6,903 nt of DNA from Spirochaetota bacterium. Its GTDB lineage: Bacteria; Spirochaetota; Spirochaetia; Treponematales; UBA12059. The notes below the pieces were generated by a model, which was not told the DNA's origin, ran no database searches, and saw nothing but the letters and a program-made list of their open reading frames with translations. The DNA is taken from assembly GCA_022709445.1 (NCBI GenBank), contig JAKLIU010000109.1, forward strand, positions 1 through 6,903, given 5' to 3'. The position numbers and the translations under genes were made by a program. Positions within the stretch are counted from its first letter, which is position 1. Each line of letters starts with the position of its first letter. Positions 5,995 to 6,903 of this stretch are shown one piece after another.

Positions 5995-6023
5995 TTGGAA
6001 ACGCGGAACGGTGGTTGTATACT
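5995..6023 (+). promoter_or_regulatory. Sigma70-type promoter for the 6057 gene
   Basis: TTGGAA (5995-6000) and TATACT (6018-6023) have 17-nt spacing; the -35 matches consensus at four bases and the -10 at five. Transcription would start near 6030, with a leader of about 27 nt holding the AGGTGG ribosome-binding site. It gives the last two genes a promoter separate from the lipoprotein gene; no clear terminator separates them. Confidence 0.55.
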
Positions 6024-6029
6024 TCAACC
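6013..6029. promoter_or_regulatory. Inverted repeat centred on the -10 box
   Basis: GGTTG (6013-6017) and CAACC (6025-6029) are perfect inverted arms around a 7-nt centre that contains the TATACT -10. This geometry suits a dimeric repressor occluding the promoter. There is no T-run after it, so it is not an intrinsic terminator. Confidence 0.35.
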
Positions 6030-6056
6030 CGTGCATCAAACGGAAGCAGGTGGGAA

Positions 6057-6509
6057 ATGCGAAAAGTAGTTGCCTTGGCACTGGTCGCGCTGGTCTCGGC
6101 GACCGCGGCGGTGGCCCAATCCAACCAGTTCATGGACACGCTCCTGGCTTCGAAGCAGCTGGATTTCGGGCAGGCTTCGTACCTGGTGCTCGTCGCCTCC
6201 GACAACATCGGAGAGGACGCCGACGCCCCGAGGGCCTTCGAGCTGCTCGGCAGCATGGGCTGGGCGCCCGAGGACGCCACCCTGGAAACCCCGGTCACCC
6301 TGGCCCAGTTCTCCTTCATGCTCATGAAGGCGTTCGGCCTCAGGGGCGGCCTCATGTACCGGCTCTTCCCCGGGCCCCGGTACGCCTACCGCGAGCTGCG
6401 CTCGGCCGCGGTCATCCAGGGCCGCTCCGATCCGGGCATGGCCGTGGACGGCTCGGCCGCCGTGCGCATGCTCGGGCGGGTGTTCGACGTGAAGGGGGTG
6501 TCCGAATGA
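6057..6509 (+). CDS. Small secreted protein, SLH-like, unknown function
   Basis: The product has 150 residues. A Sec signal peptide (MRKV, hydrophobic 4-18) likely ends at AVA20 before Gln21. The mature part is mostly helical. Residues 66-96 (SMGWAPEDATLETPVTL, then FSFMLMKAFGLRGG) resemble the W-x-P-...-T-x-x-x-F/M pattern of S-layer-homology repeats. A conserved-looking YRLFPGPRYAYREL segment (101-114) follows. The frame is open from 5967, but the ATG at 6057 has AGGTGG just upstream, yields the signal peptide, and lies below the promoter at 5995-6023. The stop overlaps the next start as ATGA, so the two genes are translationally coupled. Its role may be periplasmic, linked to the neighbouring exported protein; the function is not established. 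The start is confident, the SLH resemblance is weak. Confidence 0.8.
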   Translation: MRKVVALALVALVSATAAVAQSNQFMDTLLASKQLDFGQASYLVLVASDNIGEDADAPRAFELLGSMGWAPEDATLETPVTLAQFSFMLMKAFGLRGGLMYRLFPGPRYAYRELRSAAVIQGRSDPGMAVDGSAAVRMLGRVFDVKGVSE

Positions 6510-6903
6510 AGGCACGCATCCTGGCGCTCGCCCTGCTGGCCGGCGCGCTCCTGGCCGCCCCCGTGGCCGCCTTCGACTTCGGGCTGGATGTGCTCAACGT
6601 GTCCAGCTTCTCCTACGAGTCCGAGTGGTCGTTCTCCCAGACCGACCGGGCGACCCTCTGGCTCAGCCTGCCGGTCAGCCCCAGCTCCAGCATCTACGCC
6701 TCCGGGCTCTACGAGTTCACCGCCAGCTTCGGCCCCGGCGGCTACACCATGGTGCCCTGGCGCCTGGACCTGGGCCGCACGGAATGGGAAGGGCTATCGA
6801 CCGGGGCCTTCGGCCCGGCCACCTCGTTCCGCTGGTCCGTGGGGCGCATCCCCCTCCAGGATTTTTCCGGGCGCGTGGTGTCCTCCCTGGCTGACGGCTT
6901 CCT
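6506..6903 (+). CDS. Exported protein, probable outer-membrane beta-barrel (partial, 3' cut)
   Basis: 132 codons are visible and the frame runs open off the right edge. It starts at the ATG overlapping the previous stop, with AAGGGGG 7 nt upstream. A Sec signal (MKAR, hydrophobic 5-18) ends near PVAA22, giving a mature start FDFGLDVLNVSSFSYESEW. The mature region alternates polar and hydrophobic residues rich in aromatic, Ser and Gly (ATLWLSLPVSP, SIYASGLYEFTASF, FRWSVGRIPLQDFSG), as in antiparallel membrane strands. There is no lipobox. The N-terminus fits an outer-membrane protein of the kind seen in diderm spirochaetes, but the diagnostic C-terminal strand is outside the window. It could instead be a periplasmic beta-sandwich protein. 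Confidence 0.75.
   Translation, partial: MKARILALALLAGALLAAPVAAFDFGLDVLNVSSFSYESEWSFSQTDRATLWLSLPVSPSSSIYASGLYEFTASFGPGGYTMVPWRLDLGRTEWEGLSTGAFGPATSFRWSVGRIPLQDFSGRVVSSLADGF

Noticed and set aside
5978..6002. GTTTC/GAAAC hairpin after the second lipoprotein as terminator
   Set aside because: Only a 5-bp stem with a 15-nt loop and no T-tract.
5967..6056. N-terminal extension of the secreted 150-residue protein
   Set aside because: The extension overlaps the end of the lipoprotein gene and the promoter, has no ribosome-binding site, and would bury the signal peptide.

Overview
This is a GC-rich bacterial window of about 6.9 kb. It carries six supportable protein genes (one cut by the right edge) and short regulatory intergenic regions, and no RNA gene, transposase, CRISPR array or phage gene. 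The best taxonomic guess is a high-GC spirochaete (Spirochaetota, Treponema/Spirochaeta side). This rests on two paralogous exported beta-helix lipoproteins with relaxed lipoboxes, a small secreted SLH-like protein translationally coupled to an outer-membrane-barrel candidate, and a two-cysteine DsrE protein. It is an inference from protein style; no marker gene is present, and other diderm phyla cannot be excluded.

Layout, left to right. Positions 1-160 hold no supportable gene but contain a degenerate 8-bp-period repeat of the CCTCTGTG type. Next is a leftward two-gene unit: an FHA-domain protein (844 to 497) followed 15 bp later by a DsrE-like sulfur-relay protein (481 to 161). A 142-bp divergent intergenic region with an AT-rich 19-bp dyad separates this unit from a rightward 708-residue beta-helix lipoprotein (987-3113). 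That gene converges on, and overlaps by 13 bp, a leftward homoserine dehydrogenase gene, hom (4132 to 3101). A second divergent region (4133-4258) carries a strong-looking sigma70-type promoter for a second rightward beta-helix lipoprotein (4259-5977). After a short intergenic region with another promoter come a small secreted protein (6057-6509) and, overlapping it by ATGA, an exported protein (6506 to beyond the window).

How the genes fit together. Four of the six products are predicted to be exported, so the window is mainly a cell-envelope locus. The two lipoproteins share an architecture (lipobox, variable N-terminal domains, a Cys-laddered parallel beta-helix, and a terminal GAY motif) and flank hom, which is the only recognisable metabolic gene and seems functionally unrelated to them. 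The last pair looks like an envelope module of its own. No defence system, toxin-antitoxin pair, secretion cluster or evident new system was found. The points most worth a second look are the regularly spaced cysteine ladders in the two beta-helix lipoproteins, the symmetric elements at three promoter regions, and the 8-bp-period repeat at the left edge.
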